DNA from: Manis javanica
Taxonomy: Eukaryota; Chordata; Mammalia; Pholidota; Manidae
Assembly (NCBI RefSeq): GCF_040802235.1
Contig: NC_133156.1
Location: forward strand, 116,528,173 to 116,592,172
Direction: 5' to 3'
DNA: 64,000 nucleotides
Shown here: positions 11,229-20,459 of the stretch, one piece after another
How the letters are laid out: every line of letters begins with the position of its first letter
How positions within the stretch are numbered: position 1 is the first letter of the stretch
Program-made: the position numbers and the translations under genes
The notes under the pieces: generated by a model
Seen by the model: the letters and a program-made list of their open reading frames with translations, nothing else
What the model was told of the DNA's origin: nothing
The model's database searches: none

Positions 11229-12420
11229 ATGGGGCAGCCCCTCCGTGGCTGGGGGCGGGAGCCGGGGATTCCGCAGACCAGGCAGGCCCGAGGGCCCTGG
11301 ACGCCGCCAGCGCTTAGCTCAGCCGTGCTGTGCCCTGGCCACCGCCTTGGTCTCTCCACCCGAATGAGCTCGCTTGGGATGGCCAAGACTTCACCTGCTA
11401 AATGCTTTCTGGTTCCGACGGGCTTCTGCTCTGGGACTCCTGCAGAAACCCACACCTCGCTGGAGGCCAGGGCACCTCTTGGCCTGGCGCAGAGCCTCCT
11501 GCCCGCCCCCTACTAGGGAAGAGAGGCGCCCGCAGGCTATCAGGCGGTCCCCCCGCACGCAGCTTTCCTTGCTCGGCTGGTCGTCTCCCTCCGGGACCCA
11601 CAAGTGGGACCCTACGGAGTGTCGCCCTCTCCTGGCCCCGGAAGCCGCCACGGCACGTCCCGAAGCAGTGGGTCCCGCCCGCTGTGGCCCAGGACGAGCC
11701 TGGCCACCAAGGAGCCCTGAGATGTCCGCGGAGACCCCTCACAGCTGGGTCGTCCGCGGAGGATGTTACAGTAACGCCTCAGCTGTGCTCAGTAACCACG
11801 GAAGCAGCTTTGTCGTCAGTCTTTAGATCATTTACCTTTCGCTACACATTCAAGGTGACGAAAAATAATGCCATAGTCGTTCATTTCTCCCGCGTGTTGT
11901 GTGTGTCTGTTGGGGAAGAACGAGGCACAGGGGCGCTGTGGCCGGCGCAGGTTCCCTCGATCCCCAAACTTTGCCGGACGCGCGCCAGGCGTCTGGTTCT
12001 CCAGTGCACACGAGGGCTGGGATGGGTGGCCGGGGTGGCCAGGGGCCGAGCGTGGCTTTTCGTCCGACTTGCAGCAATCGCAGGGCCTCCAAGCACAGCA
12101 GCAGCCAGGCACTCAGCAGCCGGGAGATCTCCATTAGCCGGGAAACGCCCCTGCTTCGAGGCCTTGGCTCTTCTGGGCTCCGAGTCCGCACAGCCCCGCC
12201 CTGCCGCATCCGAGCGTTCCTCTCCCTCCGCCTCCGTTGCATCCCCCAGACCCTCTCCAAACTCACCCACAAGTTCAGGGCTCCTCAGGCCCAGACGTTC
12301 TGCCTCCCAGCAAGTGCCTCCCCCGACGACTCACCAGAACCCCTTTGCCCGGCGCCTGCCAGCGACCGCCCGAACTGAGCTGCGAGATCGCCGGGATGAA
12401 AGGTGGAGACAGTCTTGACC
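11200..12420. promoter_or_regulatory. CpG-rich island of unit A
   Basis: A sharp rise in G+C and CpG density, with many CGC, GCG and CCGG words, separates this block from AT-rich flanks. Such CpG retention normally means the DNA is unmethylated in the germline. Several frames stay open by composition alone, including a 338-codon frame at 11,402-12,418, so open frames here are poor evidence of coding. Confidence 0.65.
11229..11516 (+). pseudogene. Unit A ORF, unrecognised, probably decayed
   Basis: The ATG at 11,229 sits in the context GGCTGACGAGATGG, aligned with the start contexts of unit B (GGCTGAAGCTATGG) and unit C (GGCTGAAACGATGG). The ORF runs 95 codons and is rich in Pro, Gly, Ala and Leu. 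I see no domain, signal peptide or membrane segment. At the stretch that matches units B and C (CG-LR--C--HG), the matching frame in A is not the frame of this ATG but that of the 338-codon ORF at 11,402. Either A is frameshifted or the reading frame is not a coding one. I favour a decayed copy. Confidence 0.2.
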
Positions 12421-12699
12421 TGGACCTGTGGCCTGGAACACCAGCCGCCCTGCGGTGAGAGGATACACCTAGATCGCTCTTGGATGCCGAAGTGGGCATG
12501 CTCGCTTACAATCCTTACTCAGTGTGGGTGACTTTTCTACGGTGCCTTACCTGTCAACACCAAAGGGACTTGAATTGGAGTATCCACCCCGTGCTGCGGG
12601 TGGGAAGGGGCTCTCCCTTGAGACCAATGCCAAGCCAGCAAGGTGCTAATCACTGCGTCAGACTTAGCGTGTACCACCGCTTTAGAATCCCTGTAACTA

Positions 12700-14685
12700 G
12701 ATGAGTTCTAAAAAATATCTGGCCTCTAGTGTTTCTGAAGCTATTGTGGACTTATTGACTTTCCAACTATATAAAAGTATGTCACAGTAAAATAGTATGC
12801 AGACCCTTATGTAGCTAGCTTATTTCGTTGTACATCTTGTAGCTCCAGAATGAAATCTTACTTTCATTTACCCACTGGATACATTCCTCTTAGGGTTTAA
12901 ACTAATTTATTTCAAATTTCCTATTGTCACACTTTTCCCAGTTTTAATTTTGACTATAAGCGTGCTGCACTTGTGGGCACATTGTGTGTGGGGACAGGTG
13001 TGTGCTTGTTTGTATGTGTTATATGTAACAATCTGCCATTAAAGTTTGTTTTTCAAAAATACGTGTTTTGTAAATTTAATTGTTTTTATTTCTCTGTATT
13101 ACTGTCCTGCTGACAGTATATGAAATGTGTATTAACCTACAATGCGAAGTTCCCTGCTAATTCCAATGTACAATATGTTTTGAATTTGGTAGGTGAAAGA
13201 TACATACCATTGTTTGAATTTCTGTGTTTTTTATTTTTAGGAGTTTGAACTTCATGCTATAAACTTTTTAGAAAGAAATGTATGAAACATGAGTGGTATT
13301 TTGCTTTCAACAAAACTGTATAATTAAATTGTTTGGGATTAAGTTTAAATTACTTGCTGATGTTGGCTGGGGGCTACACTGAGATCCTTGGCAAATTCTG
13401 CAAAGGCAGCTAGCCACAAGGTATCCTACTTCATCAGAGCAAGCATGAGAAAAGAGCCAGAGAGGGAATGCCAGCAAGACACAGTAGTGGTATTTAAGAA
13501 CTTCCTCTTGAACGTGACATCCCATAACATCGGTGCACTGACATCTTCCTGCTGCTCTGAACTGTACTGCATGTGTCCTGCTGTTGAATGATTTGTTTCG
13601 AATAACTGGGCTGGAGAATGATAAGGAGAGACCTCTCATACCATTAGGGCATACCAGTATGAACTTAGAGAATATCTTTCTCGCAAAGGTGGACAGTGGG
13701 CATAGTGCAGTGTTTTCAGAAGCTAATGGCAAAGGAACTCTGTATCTTGGTCTCAAGGAAAGTCAGCCTTTAAATCTGGGCAAATCTGGGAGTGTCAGGA
13801 GGCTTGAGGTAGGAATCAGGTGAAGCATGAAGTCTTTCTCTTGGATAAATTTATGCTTGGTTTAGCAAGGCACTCCATTTCAATGTTTAGTTTCAGGGCC
13901 CTCTCAACCCTCCACCAGTCCCAGCCCCTAACTACATCAGACTCCAGACGCCCGGATCCTGCACTACTTCAGTGTGCAGGGACCAGAGCTCCACACTCCA
14001 GTCCCAGGATCCCCGTGTAAAGGAAATCAATATGTACAGAAGAGATTCAAAGTCTTTATTAAAATGCTTTATTTAATATTTGAAGGAAGGACTTGTAAGA
14101 AAGGAAAGACCTAAAATTTCAAGATGAAATATTGAGCGAAAGTTTTCTTCTCTCAGCTTTATGGTCTCATCTAAAAATCATGGTCATATAAAACAAACCT
14201 TCTCAAAATATCCTGAAAACAGAAAAACTTTAAATATTTATGTGTCATTGGGAAAATCTAGTTTCGTTCTTCTAAGATTGTTAAATGAAGATTGTAATAA
14301 GTAAATATATGTTGAATGTGATGTTCCTTTTGTATTTCTTTCTGTTTTTGTTTAAAGCAGAAATGTACTTCCTTCTACTAGACTAAGGACAAAATAATAG
14401 GGGATAAAAACCACTTACAATTTGATGGAATAATGAAGACATAAACTTTTGCCTACACTTCAGGAATGATTCTCAGAGGCACACAGCAAAGGGGCTCCCG
14501 AAGAGAGACCCTGTCAGAGATCAGAAAACACTGAGTCAGCAGCTACCACCACAGCCCCTCCTCTCAGCATCACCAAGTCCCTGTCTGATGTTGGAATATT
14601 GGGTCATTCTGCGTGCTTGCAGGGAATGTGTGTACTGAGTAATCTTCATGCTTTATTGCTGAAGGGTAAACATTGCATGCACCTC
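12700..14685. other. Unassigned AT-rich DNA
   Basis: 12,720-13,010 may be an old antisense L1 3' UTR, but the match is too weak to list. 13,307-13,823 has open frames on both strands (149 codons minus; 67 and 79 codons plus) with no recognisable domain. 14,030-14,460 is AT-rich. I see no supported gene. Confidence 0.35.
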
Positions 14686-14689
14686 GAAG

Positions 14690-15260
14690 AACAATCTGGC
14701 ATTATCTATAAATTTAGAATTATACATTTTTTATGGCATAATCCTACTCATGGGTATATATCCTAGAGAAATGATCTCACAAGGGGACTATTATATATGG
14801 TGAAGGCGGTCACTGGCAATCTGAGTGTCCACTGTGGGACAGCAGATAGGTCAAATGTGCCAGGGGCTCATCAGAGGTTAATATGCCAACAGTAGAAGCA
14901 ACAGATGAAAGGTATACATAACATCTTCGAAACTTACAAATGAATGGAAAATAAAGAACTAAATTAGATACAGAGCTTGATAACCTTACATGAATTGAAA
15001 ATATACGCACACAAAAGAATGTCACTTATTAATAGACTGATACAAAAACACACATACAAAATACAATTATTTCTAATGGGAAGAATTGCAATAGAAATAG
15101 CGCAGAGAAAGGGGAATCACAAATAATAGAATGCATATTATTGCTTAAAACAGGAAAGGGGTTCTGCAAAAAAAAAAAAACGCTAAAACATGTGACAAGT
15201 TTTACCTTTTAGGTATGAAAAACAGAATATTTGAAGTCGCCCTTTCCTTCAGATAATCTA
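14690..15260 (+). mobile_element. Old LINE-1 3' fragment
   Basis: 'ATCCTACTCATGGGTATATA' followed by 'GAGAAATGATCTCACAAGGG', and an AAGAATGTCAC-type segment near 15,015, follow the order of the L1 ORF2 C-terminal region and 3' UTR in sense orientation. The copy is heavily mutated with no frame left. A short A-run lies at 15,169-15,180. Edges are approximate. Confidence 0.45.
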
Positions 15261-15354
15261 GTGTAAACAAAAATTTAAAATAAGGTATGGTACTCTCCTT
15301 TTCCCACCTCTACCTAATTATTCCTTTGTTCATTTCTCTACCTGTTAACGTGTG

Positions 15355-15450
15355 CATAAGGGCCTGGAATCTTAATCCAGCTCCAGCATGAACCAGCTTT
15401 GTGATCTTGCAAGGATCTACCTTCGCTGGTTGTCAAGGCTAAAACCAGGC
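15355..15450 (+). repeat. MIR-like SINE fragment
   Basis: The block GGCCTGGAATCTTAATCCAG followed by a 'CCAGCTTTGTGATCTTGCAA' stretch matches the core region of the ancient MIR SINE in sense orientation. Divergence is as expected for MIR. Confidence 0.5.
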
Positions 15451-15599
15451 AATACTCTCTGATATGCTAAAAAAAAACGGACATGAGAAGTGTAATTTGT
15501 CTAGGTGTAGGTCTGACAGAGGCTTTCGGCAGTGAAAGGAACCGGCCAGGAACCCGACCTCTCTCTCCCAGGCAACGTCTTTCCCCTCCCTTCCCCCTA

Positions 15600-15850
15600 C
15601 TTTAATCCAATCACGGAAATCCCTCAGACTTACAATAGTGCCTTCCAGAATGATGCAATTTTCTCCTTAATCCCATCAGGACTCTGAAGCAATTTGCAAG
15701 GCAAATAGTGTCCATCGCACGTGTTTGGACTTTGAGTTCTGACGTCACATACAAGACGGATTACTATGAAAAGGCACGGTCAGTAGCAGAATCATACGCC
15801 CGTTTTCCTGGACTGGCTTCGGGTCTCAGCCTGGTCTGGAGGCTGAAGCT
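15600..15850 (+). promoter_or_regulatory. Promoter of unit B with full CRE site
   Basis: A perfect palindromic CRE, TGACGTCA, lies at 15,740-15,747, about 104 bases upstream of the ATG. TCTGAAGCAATTTGCA (15,683-15,698) is identical over 16 bases to unit C (18,895-18,910), and CCTTAATCCCATCAGG just before it is near-identical too. CRE sites close to the start are typical of genes driven by CREB or CREM, including testis genes; that link is inference. The TATA box seen in unit C has no clear partner, the nearest AT-rich word being TACTATGAAAAG near 15,762. Confidence 0.55.
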
Positions 15851-16500
15851 ATGGAACACTGCCTATCAACCTTGGAAGAGCTGTCCGGGAGGTGGGCATG
15901 TCCAGAGCCCTACCTGCCACCAGGTCTGAACCAAGAGCAGGCCTGGGCCTGGGCCATGGATAACTTCCCTGCGTTGAGCCGCCGCTCCTGCCAAGGCCCC
16001 CAGCTCTACCCGGACGGGAACTACGGCGCCTGCGGGAGGCTGCGCCAAGCCTGCTCCCCGCACGGAGGAGGCTCCGGAGTTGAAAGGGGCCCAAAACGCT
16101 GTCGAGAGCCAAGTGTCCAAGAGCCAAAGGCTGACACCGCAATGGGGCCACAGTCACCTCCAGAAGAGGCGGATGCGACGGGCAGGGTCACCGAATGGAG
16201 CCTGAACCAGCCGGGAGACGCCAGCGCCAGCGGAGGTGGGCAGACCCGCGGCGACATCGCCTGGGGAAGACCAGACCGCCTCCGGAAGCTGCTGAAAATC
16301 AAGGCTTAAAATGGGTGGAACCCGGAAAGGAAAAGAACGCCAGCCTTACGCCCGGCCCACAACACCCCTTCATGCGAAGGCCCGGGAGGCGCCTGAGACA
16401 CCCCAGTGGGGGCCCTCAGTGTGTGCGGACTTCTCCCCGGCCAGGCCCTAACCCGCATGAGCCTAGAGGTCTTTATGGCGGGGAGCGTTCTTTTTTGCTC
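15830..16500. promoter_or_regulatory. CpG-rich island of unit B
   Basis: High G+C with frequent CpG from about 15,830 to 16,500, dropping abruptly to AT-rich DNA before the AATAAA. It covers the ATG and the whole 152-codon ORF, so promoter and coding or transcribed body share one island. Confidence 0.6.
15851..16309 (+). CDS. Candidate intronless gene of unit B, 152 aa, unknown function
   Basis: I do not recognise this protein. The ATG at 15,851 has an upstream context shared with units A and C. The product would be hydrophilic, rich in Gly, Pro, Arg and Ser, starting MEHCLSTLEELSGRW and ending in a basic RKLLKIKA tail. It has no signal peptide or membrane segment. Around residues 59-70 the stretch CGRLRQACSPHG aligns in the same frame with CGLLRAGCRLHG of unit C, conserving C, G, L, R, C, H and G. 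A CRE-bearing promoter lies 0.1 kb upstream and an AATAAA 0.32 kb after the stop, so a short intronless transcript is plausible. Against coding: it lies in a CpG island where several overlapping frames are also open. A retrogene or a noncoding RNA are alternatives. Confidence 0.35.
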   Translation: MEHCLSTLEELSGRWACPEPYLPPGLNQEQAWAWAMDNFPALSRRSCQGPQLYPDGNYGACGRLRQACSPHGGGSGVERGPKRCREPSVQEPKADTAMGPQSPPEEADATGRVTEWSLNQPGDASASGGGQTRGDIAWGRPDRLRKLLKIKA

Positions 16501-16629
16501 TTCCTTTTCCGAATTACATACTGGTCGTTCAATGAAAAAAGTCCCTGTGTAACCAATAATACCTTAAAGAATTTATTTTCTAGATCTACTGAGAATTGTC
16601 ACGATTCTTATCTTATTCGAATTGTACAC

Positions 16630-16635
16630 AATAAA
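16630..16635 (+). terminator. Polyadenylation signal AATAAA of unit B
   Basis: CACAATAAAGCC lies where the CpG-rich body gives way to AT-rich DNA, followed within 25 bases by a T-rich stretch and a GTG-containing segment (CCTGTGAAAAGTGACTG) as expected for cleavage and a downstream element. It would end a transcript of about 0.85 kb starting near 15,800. Confidence 0.5.
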
Positions 16636-16764
16636 GCCTTTTTCTTTATTCTGCGCCTGTGAAAAGTGACTGCGGGTGGGCGGGGTCAGGATTTGACGCG
16701 GTATAGGTGTGCTTGGGGCTGGAACGGGTGCTGGGACACCCGTCAGAGCTCACTGAAATCAAAG

Positions 16765-17065
16765 AAATGCAAATCAAAACATTGAGCTACCTTCAACTCC
16801 TGCGGCATATATTAAACTTTCTTTAAATCCAGTGTTGGTAAACATACAGAAAGTAGTTAACTCCCTAACTCCCATTTTGGAAATGAATTTGAAAGGATCT
16901 TTGGAAAGGCAATATGCTAATACGTATTAACCATACTATGTGAACACTTTCGACCCCAAAATTCCACTTCTTACAAGCAAGAAATGGTAGTTAAAAAAAC
17001 GTGCTTTCCAGGAAAGGATTGGAAGAAAAATTAATTATGGCATATCTGTACAATCCCAAATCACT
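16765..17065 (+). mobile_element. Old LINE-1 ORF2-end fragment
   Basis: 'AAATGCAAATCAAAACATTG' is the standard start of the L1 ORF2 C-terminal block, followed by a diverged 'TTGGAAAGGCAATATGC' and 'CCCCAAAATTCCACTTCTTA' near 16,957. Sense orientation, highly decayed, no frame. Confidence 0.5.
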
Positions 17066-17721
17066 CCCAGGTGGCACACAGGGTCCATGGACTTTCCTAT
17101 TCTTGATGCTCAGAAATTTTTTTTTTTGCTTATGAATGAAACTTTAAAAAATAGGTGTGACATTATGATTGATATACCTTTTTCTTCACAGAATAAAAGG
17201 GAAAAAGATGGGGAACTCCTAAACATTAGAAGAGATTTTAAGACATCTTACCTGTACAGAATAGAGACCTTATCTGAATGCAGGTAATTCCCACTTTGCT
17301 GGAGACAGACACTGACCATCTGCAGTCTGACCATGTTGCTGGTTCTCAACCGTAGTGGCTCCTTTCTGATGCAGCTACAACACAAGCTAGTTGCCCCCAA
17401 TCTCTCCGATGGAAAGCAGCTGTCAGTGGGGTTCCAATGATCCTCTGGGAAGTGGATTCAAACTAGTTCAAGCACCAGAGCCAGTGAACTCCATGCTGAG
17501 AGTTCAAAGTGAACATGACTGTTGAGCCCATATCTGTCCCACTCTTATATCCGGCTCAGCAGAGCTTTCTGTCCTGTGTATCTTTATCCTGCTCCAAGTC
17601 ACCTGCAAAGAATCCATCTTGCTCCAACGAACCCCTTCAACTTACTGTTACTGACCAGAGCTTCCAGCTATCTGCCTCTTGTGTTGTCCATCCTTTCATC
17701 CCCTTTAATTATTCCTTTCTT

Positions 17722-17770
17722 CCTCTCTGTCTCTCTCTCTCTCTCTCTCCCAACTCCCCTCTCTCTCTCT
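17722..17770. repeat. (CT)n microsatellite
   Basis: Imperfect run of CT dinucleotides interrupted by GT and CCAACTCCC. Unit A has only a pyrimidine-rich stretch at the corresponding place. Confidence 0.9.
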
Positions 17771-18409
17771 TTGTTTCTTTAAGTCTCTTTTCACCTCTGT
17801 CATTGTCTTTTTCCCTTAGCTTATGAAGAAAGACTGACTTTGGAGGGAGTCATCTCAAACATTAGAAGTTTTCTTTTTTGGCATCAAATTAACCTCCATA
17901 GGGAATAAGATCTGGCTGTGTCCTTGTGGTCTCTTGACTGAGACTTTGCTCATTCCCTGCGATGTGAACTCTGCAAAAAGCAGGAGCCAGTTCCCCAGCA
18001 GGGCATGTGCAGCACCCATCCCAGCACCTTGCTCGTGGCAGGTGATCAAAACATGATTCTTAACCTTTGTTATGTTGACAATTGATGTCTGACCAAGGAA
18101 ATCTAGGTTTGGATGCACTGACACGTTTACCCACAGAATGTCTAAACATTTCAGGAAGGATGTAATAGAATGAAGTTTCCTAAAGATCTGATATAAGAAG
18201 GAAAAGGCAGTCCACCAAGAGTAAACACACCAAAAAGACAATATTTTATTTATTGTCTTTGTGTTTACATTCATGGTCCTGTCACTAGTAATGGCAATGA
18301 AAATAATAATTGCAATTCAGCAAATTATTTTCTGACAGGGATGTCTAATTAATTAGCTTTTGTTATCCAATTAATAATAAAAGCTATCCTGTAAAATCTT
18401 AGTTTTATC

Positions 18410-18690
18410 TCCAATCCACAGATAAAAACAGCAGGGCAAGAAAGGCTTGGTAACTAGCTGAGGGTCACATGTATAGAAATGATGGACTCAACTGGAACCC
18501 GGAAAGTCTGGGTCTGGATCCGTAGACCTTTAGGCCTCCCTACAATACATGGCTGAAATTCTGAAGCTATTTTAACTCTGTCACTAACCAGCAGTGTGGT
18601 TTCATGCAAAGAGGGACGCTTTGCACTCCAGTCATCTGGGTGAAATGATGGTGTGTTCCAAGCAAAAGGGCCAGGAGAATCGATATAGAT
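18410..18690. repeat. MIR-like fragments, two facing copies
   Basis: 18,410-18,550 reads like the reverse complement of MIR (CCACAGATAAAAACAGCAGG then GGTAACTAGCTGAGGGTCAC). 18,555-18,680 resembles the sense strand (ACTCTGTCACTAACCAGCAG then TCATCTGGGTGAAATGATGG). Both are ancient and diverged. Confidence 0.45.
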
Positions 18691-18859
18691 CAAGTTAGCT
18701 AAAAGTATCAGGCATGTAGAATGCTTTTAATAAAAGAGTAACTTTCCAAATAGCTAGTTTTGACCAATCCCCTCTGCCTGTAGTTTCTTTAAAAAACAAA
18801 CAAAACTTTAATCCTATCAATCAACAAAACCAAATCAACGGATAAATCCATCCAAGAGG

Positions 18860-19030
18860 ATTGAATTCTTCCTTAATCTCCTCAGGTCCGGATTTCTGAA
18901 GCAATTTGCATTTGAGAAGACGTCACCACTTAGGTAATATCCTCTGATCGGACGTCTAAGAGCCCAGTCGAGTATAAATTCGCGAGGAAGGGGTCCCTGG
19001 AAACGTTTCTACCCTTCAGTGGCTGAAACG
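18860..19030 (+). promoter_or_regulatory. Promoter of unit C: octamer, CRE-like and TATA
   Basis: In order: TTCCTTAATCTCCTCAGG shared with unit B, then TCTGAAGCAATTTGCA at 18,895-18,910 running into ATTTGCAT, a POU-family octamer. GACGTCA follows at 18,919-18,925 (CRE core), a second GACGTC near 18,951, and TATAAA at 18,973-18,978. The ATG is 52 bases after the TATA box, leaving room for a 5' UTR of only about 25 bases. The TATA-CRE-CpG mix is unusual for a housekeeping island and fits a restricted promoter. Factor binding is inferred. Confidence 0.5.
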
Positions 19031-20110
19031 ATGGAGCCTGGCTGCCTGCGCTGTGTGCGCCACGCCTGGGATTCCGCCGTGGAGTCGCCGGAGCCCGAGA
19101 AGCCGCCAGCCTCGAGCTCAGCGAACTCTAGGCCCTGGCCATTGCTTTTCTATCCGCGGCTCGGCCACCCCTCTTGGGTCGACCGCGACTTCAACCGGAA
19201 GCTACTTTCTAGCCCCTGCGGGCTTTTGCGCGCAGGCTGCCGGCTGCATGGAACCAAAAGCGAAGCACCTCGAGGCGGAGCGCAGAGCCTCCAGCCCTGA
19301 CCCCGTCGGAGGCGCCCCACTACCCAGGACCCATGAGGAGCCAGGGGCGCGCCCACAAGGGGAGGTCGCAGCCAACCAGCCTGGCCGCTGCGGGTCCCCG
19401 CAAACTTCTCTCCCGGGCAGGCGTGATCCGGTGACCGACAGATGGAGCGCGAAGATTCTTCTGGGCGTCATCTGCCTGCAGTCCCGAGGACCCCCTCCTC
19501 CGCTGAAGGTTGCTGGAAGGGGAGTGGGTCCCCCACACTGCAGCCTGGGCTCCGCGGGTCTGCGGCCGCCGCCCGCCCCGAGACCCGCAGCTTCCGCTGA
19601 GAGCGGTTCCCGCGTGACTCTCTCAACCAGTTACAGCAACCGCGCTCCGTGCATTAACAATTATGTAAAAAGGTTCGCCTTCCTAGACACTGGGAAATCC
19701 TAGCTCTATTAAAAATGTATATGAAAATGCTGAAAGCCTTCTTTTCCCCGCGTGTCCTTGGTGGCTGCTGCGGAAGGACGAGGCACATGGCGGTAGTGGC
19801 CGGTGCGGGCGGGGACCCTCGCTGTCTAGTTTGCTGCGCGCGGGACGGGCGGTGGGGTCTACCGAGCATACGGATGCCCACAGGGATCGAAGGTGGCGGC
19901 TGTCAAACTTGTTACGCTCGCTGGGCCTGCAGGAGATCCGGCCCGCGGGCAGCTAGCAGCCCGGAGGACTCGGGTCAGCGCGGGAAACGCCGCTTCACCG
20001 GGGCGCTGGTCCTTCGCCTGGATTCCGTCGCAGGGACCTTGCGCGTACGCACGTTGCTGTGCCTCGGCTCCACTTCATGCCCCCAGCTCCAAACTTACCT
20101 ACAAGCTGAG
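19000..20110. promoter_or_regulatory. CpG-rich island of unit C
   Basis: Dense CpG and G+C from about 19,000 to 20,110 with an AT-rich gap near 19,650-19,735. Homologous to the island of unit A across its length. Long open frames on both strands (for example 216 codons from 19,053 and 173 codons from 19,715) follow from composition. Confidence 0.65.
19031..19300 (+). CDS. Candidate ORF of unit C, 89 aa, unknown function
   Basis: I do not recognise it. The ATG lies 52 bases after TATAAA in a context shared with units A and B. The product starts MEPGCLRCVRHAWD, is rich in Pro, Ser, Arg and Leu, and has no visible signal peptide, membrane segment or domain. Its CGLLRAGCRLHG stretch matches unit B in the same reading frame, the only protein-level agreement I can see between copies. 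The frame stops soon afterwards, while unit B continues about 80 codons, so the shared part is short. It may be a truncated copy, a small protein, or chance within a CpG island. Confidence 0.25.
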   Translation: MEPGCLRCVRHAWDSAVESPEPEKPPASSSANSRPWPLLFYPRLGHPSWVDRDFNRKLLSSPCGLLRAGCRLHGTKSEAPRGGAQSLQP

Positions 20111-20459
20111 GCCTCCAGTGGCCCAGAGTTTCTCATACACCTACATTTCCTCATGATGCACGGACAATTGTGCTCTCTTTCTCTCACTGCCCTTCCTCAG
20201 CCCCCCATATACACCCATACTGACTTTTGTCAGTGAAAAACCCACTCTGAGCAGTGGACTCAGCCAGGTCAGCCTTAGCAGGTGGAGTGCAGGCATGACC
20301 TCCATCTCTGCCACCGCGGCCACTTTGTTCATGGGCAATGACAGGGATGGCTGGGGAAGACACTGACAGAACAGGTCATCCTATCCACTTGATTGCTAAC
20401 ATCCTCTTCTGCTGAGCTCACCCTTTGGTGAACACTACATGAGACCCAAATATCTTCAC

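Larger units (their letters stand above)
9655..12310 (+). repeat. Tandem duplication copy A
   Basis: Colinear matches link this segment to 17,285-20,140: CATCTGCA (9673 and 17,317), GGTCTCTTGACTG (10,135 and 17,928), CGAGGCACA (11,921 and 19,779) and a CCAAACTYACCYACAAG block (about 12,256 and 20,087). The offset drifts only from 7.64 to 7.86 kb, so this is one duplicated block with small indels. Similarity is modest and the duplication is old. The left limit lies just inside the LTR at 9243-9623. Confidence 0.7.
17285..20140 (+). repeat. Tandem duplication copy C
   Basis: Second copy of the block at 9,655-12,310, in the same orientation, with colinear matches listed under copy A. Copy C contains a CT microsatellite (17,722-17,770) that copy A lacks. 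It also carries the best preserved TATA box. The island part matches copy A strongly around 19,745-19,820 (CGCGTGT, CGAGGCACA, GGCCGG). Confidence 0.7.

Noticed and set aside
11402-12418. 338-codon plus-strand open frame, the longest in the window
   Set aside because: It lies in a CpG island where several frames on both strands are open because stop codons are rare in such DNA. It opens within the body of unit A rather than at the conserved ATG. It is noted only because its frame matches the short B/C protein stretch.
13307-13823. 149-codon minus frame and overlapping plus frames
   Set aside because: Both strands are open over the same DNA, there is no conserved motif, and the plus frames break repeatedly. 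I found no protein family to support it.
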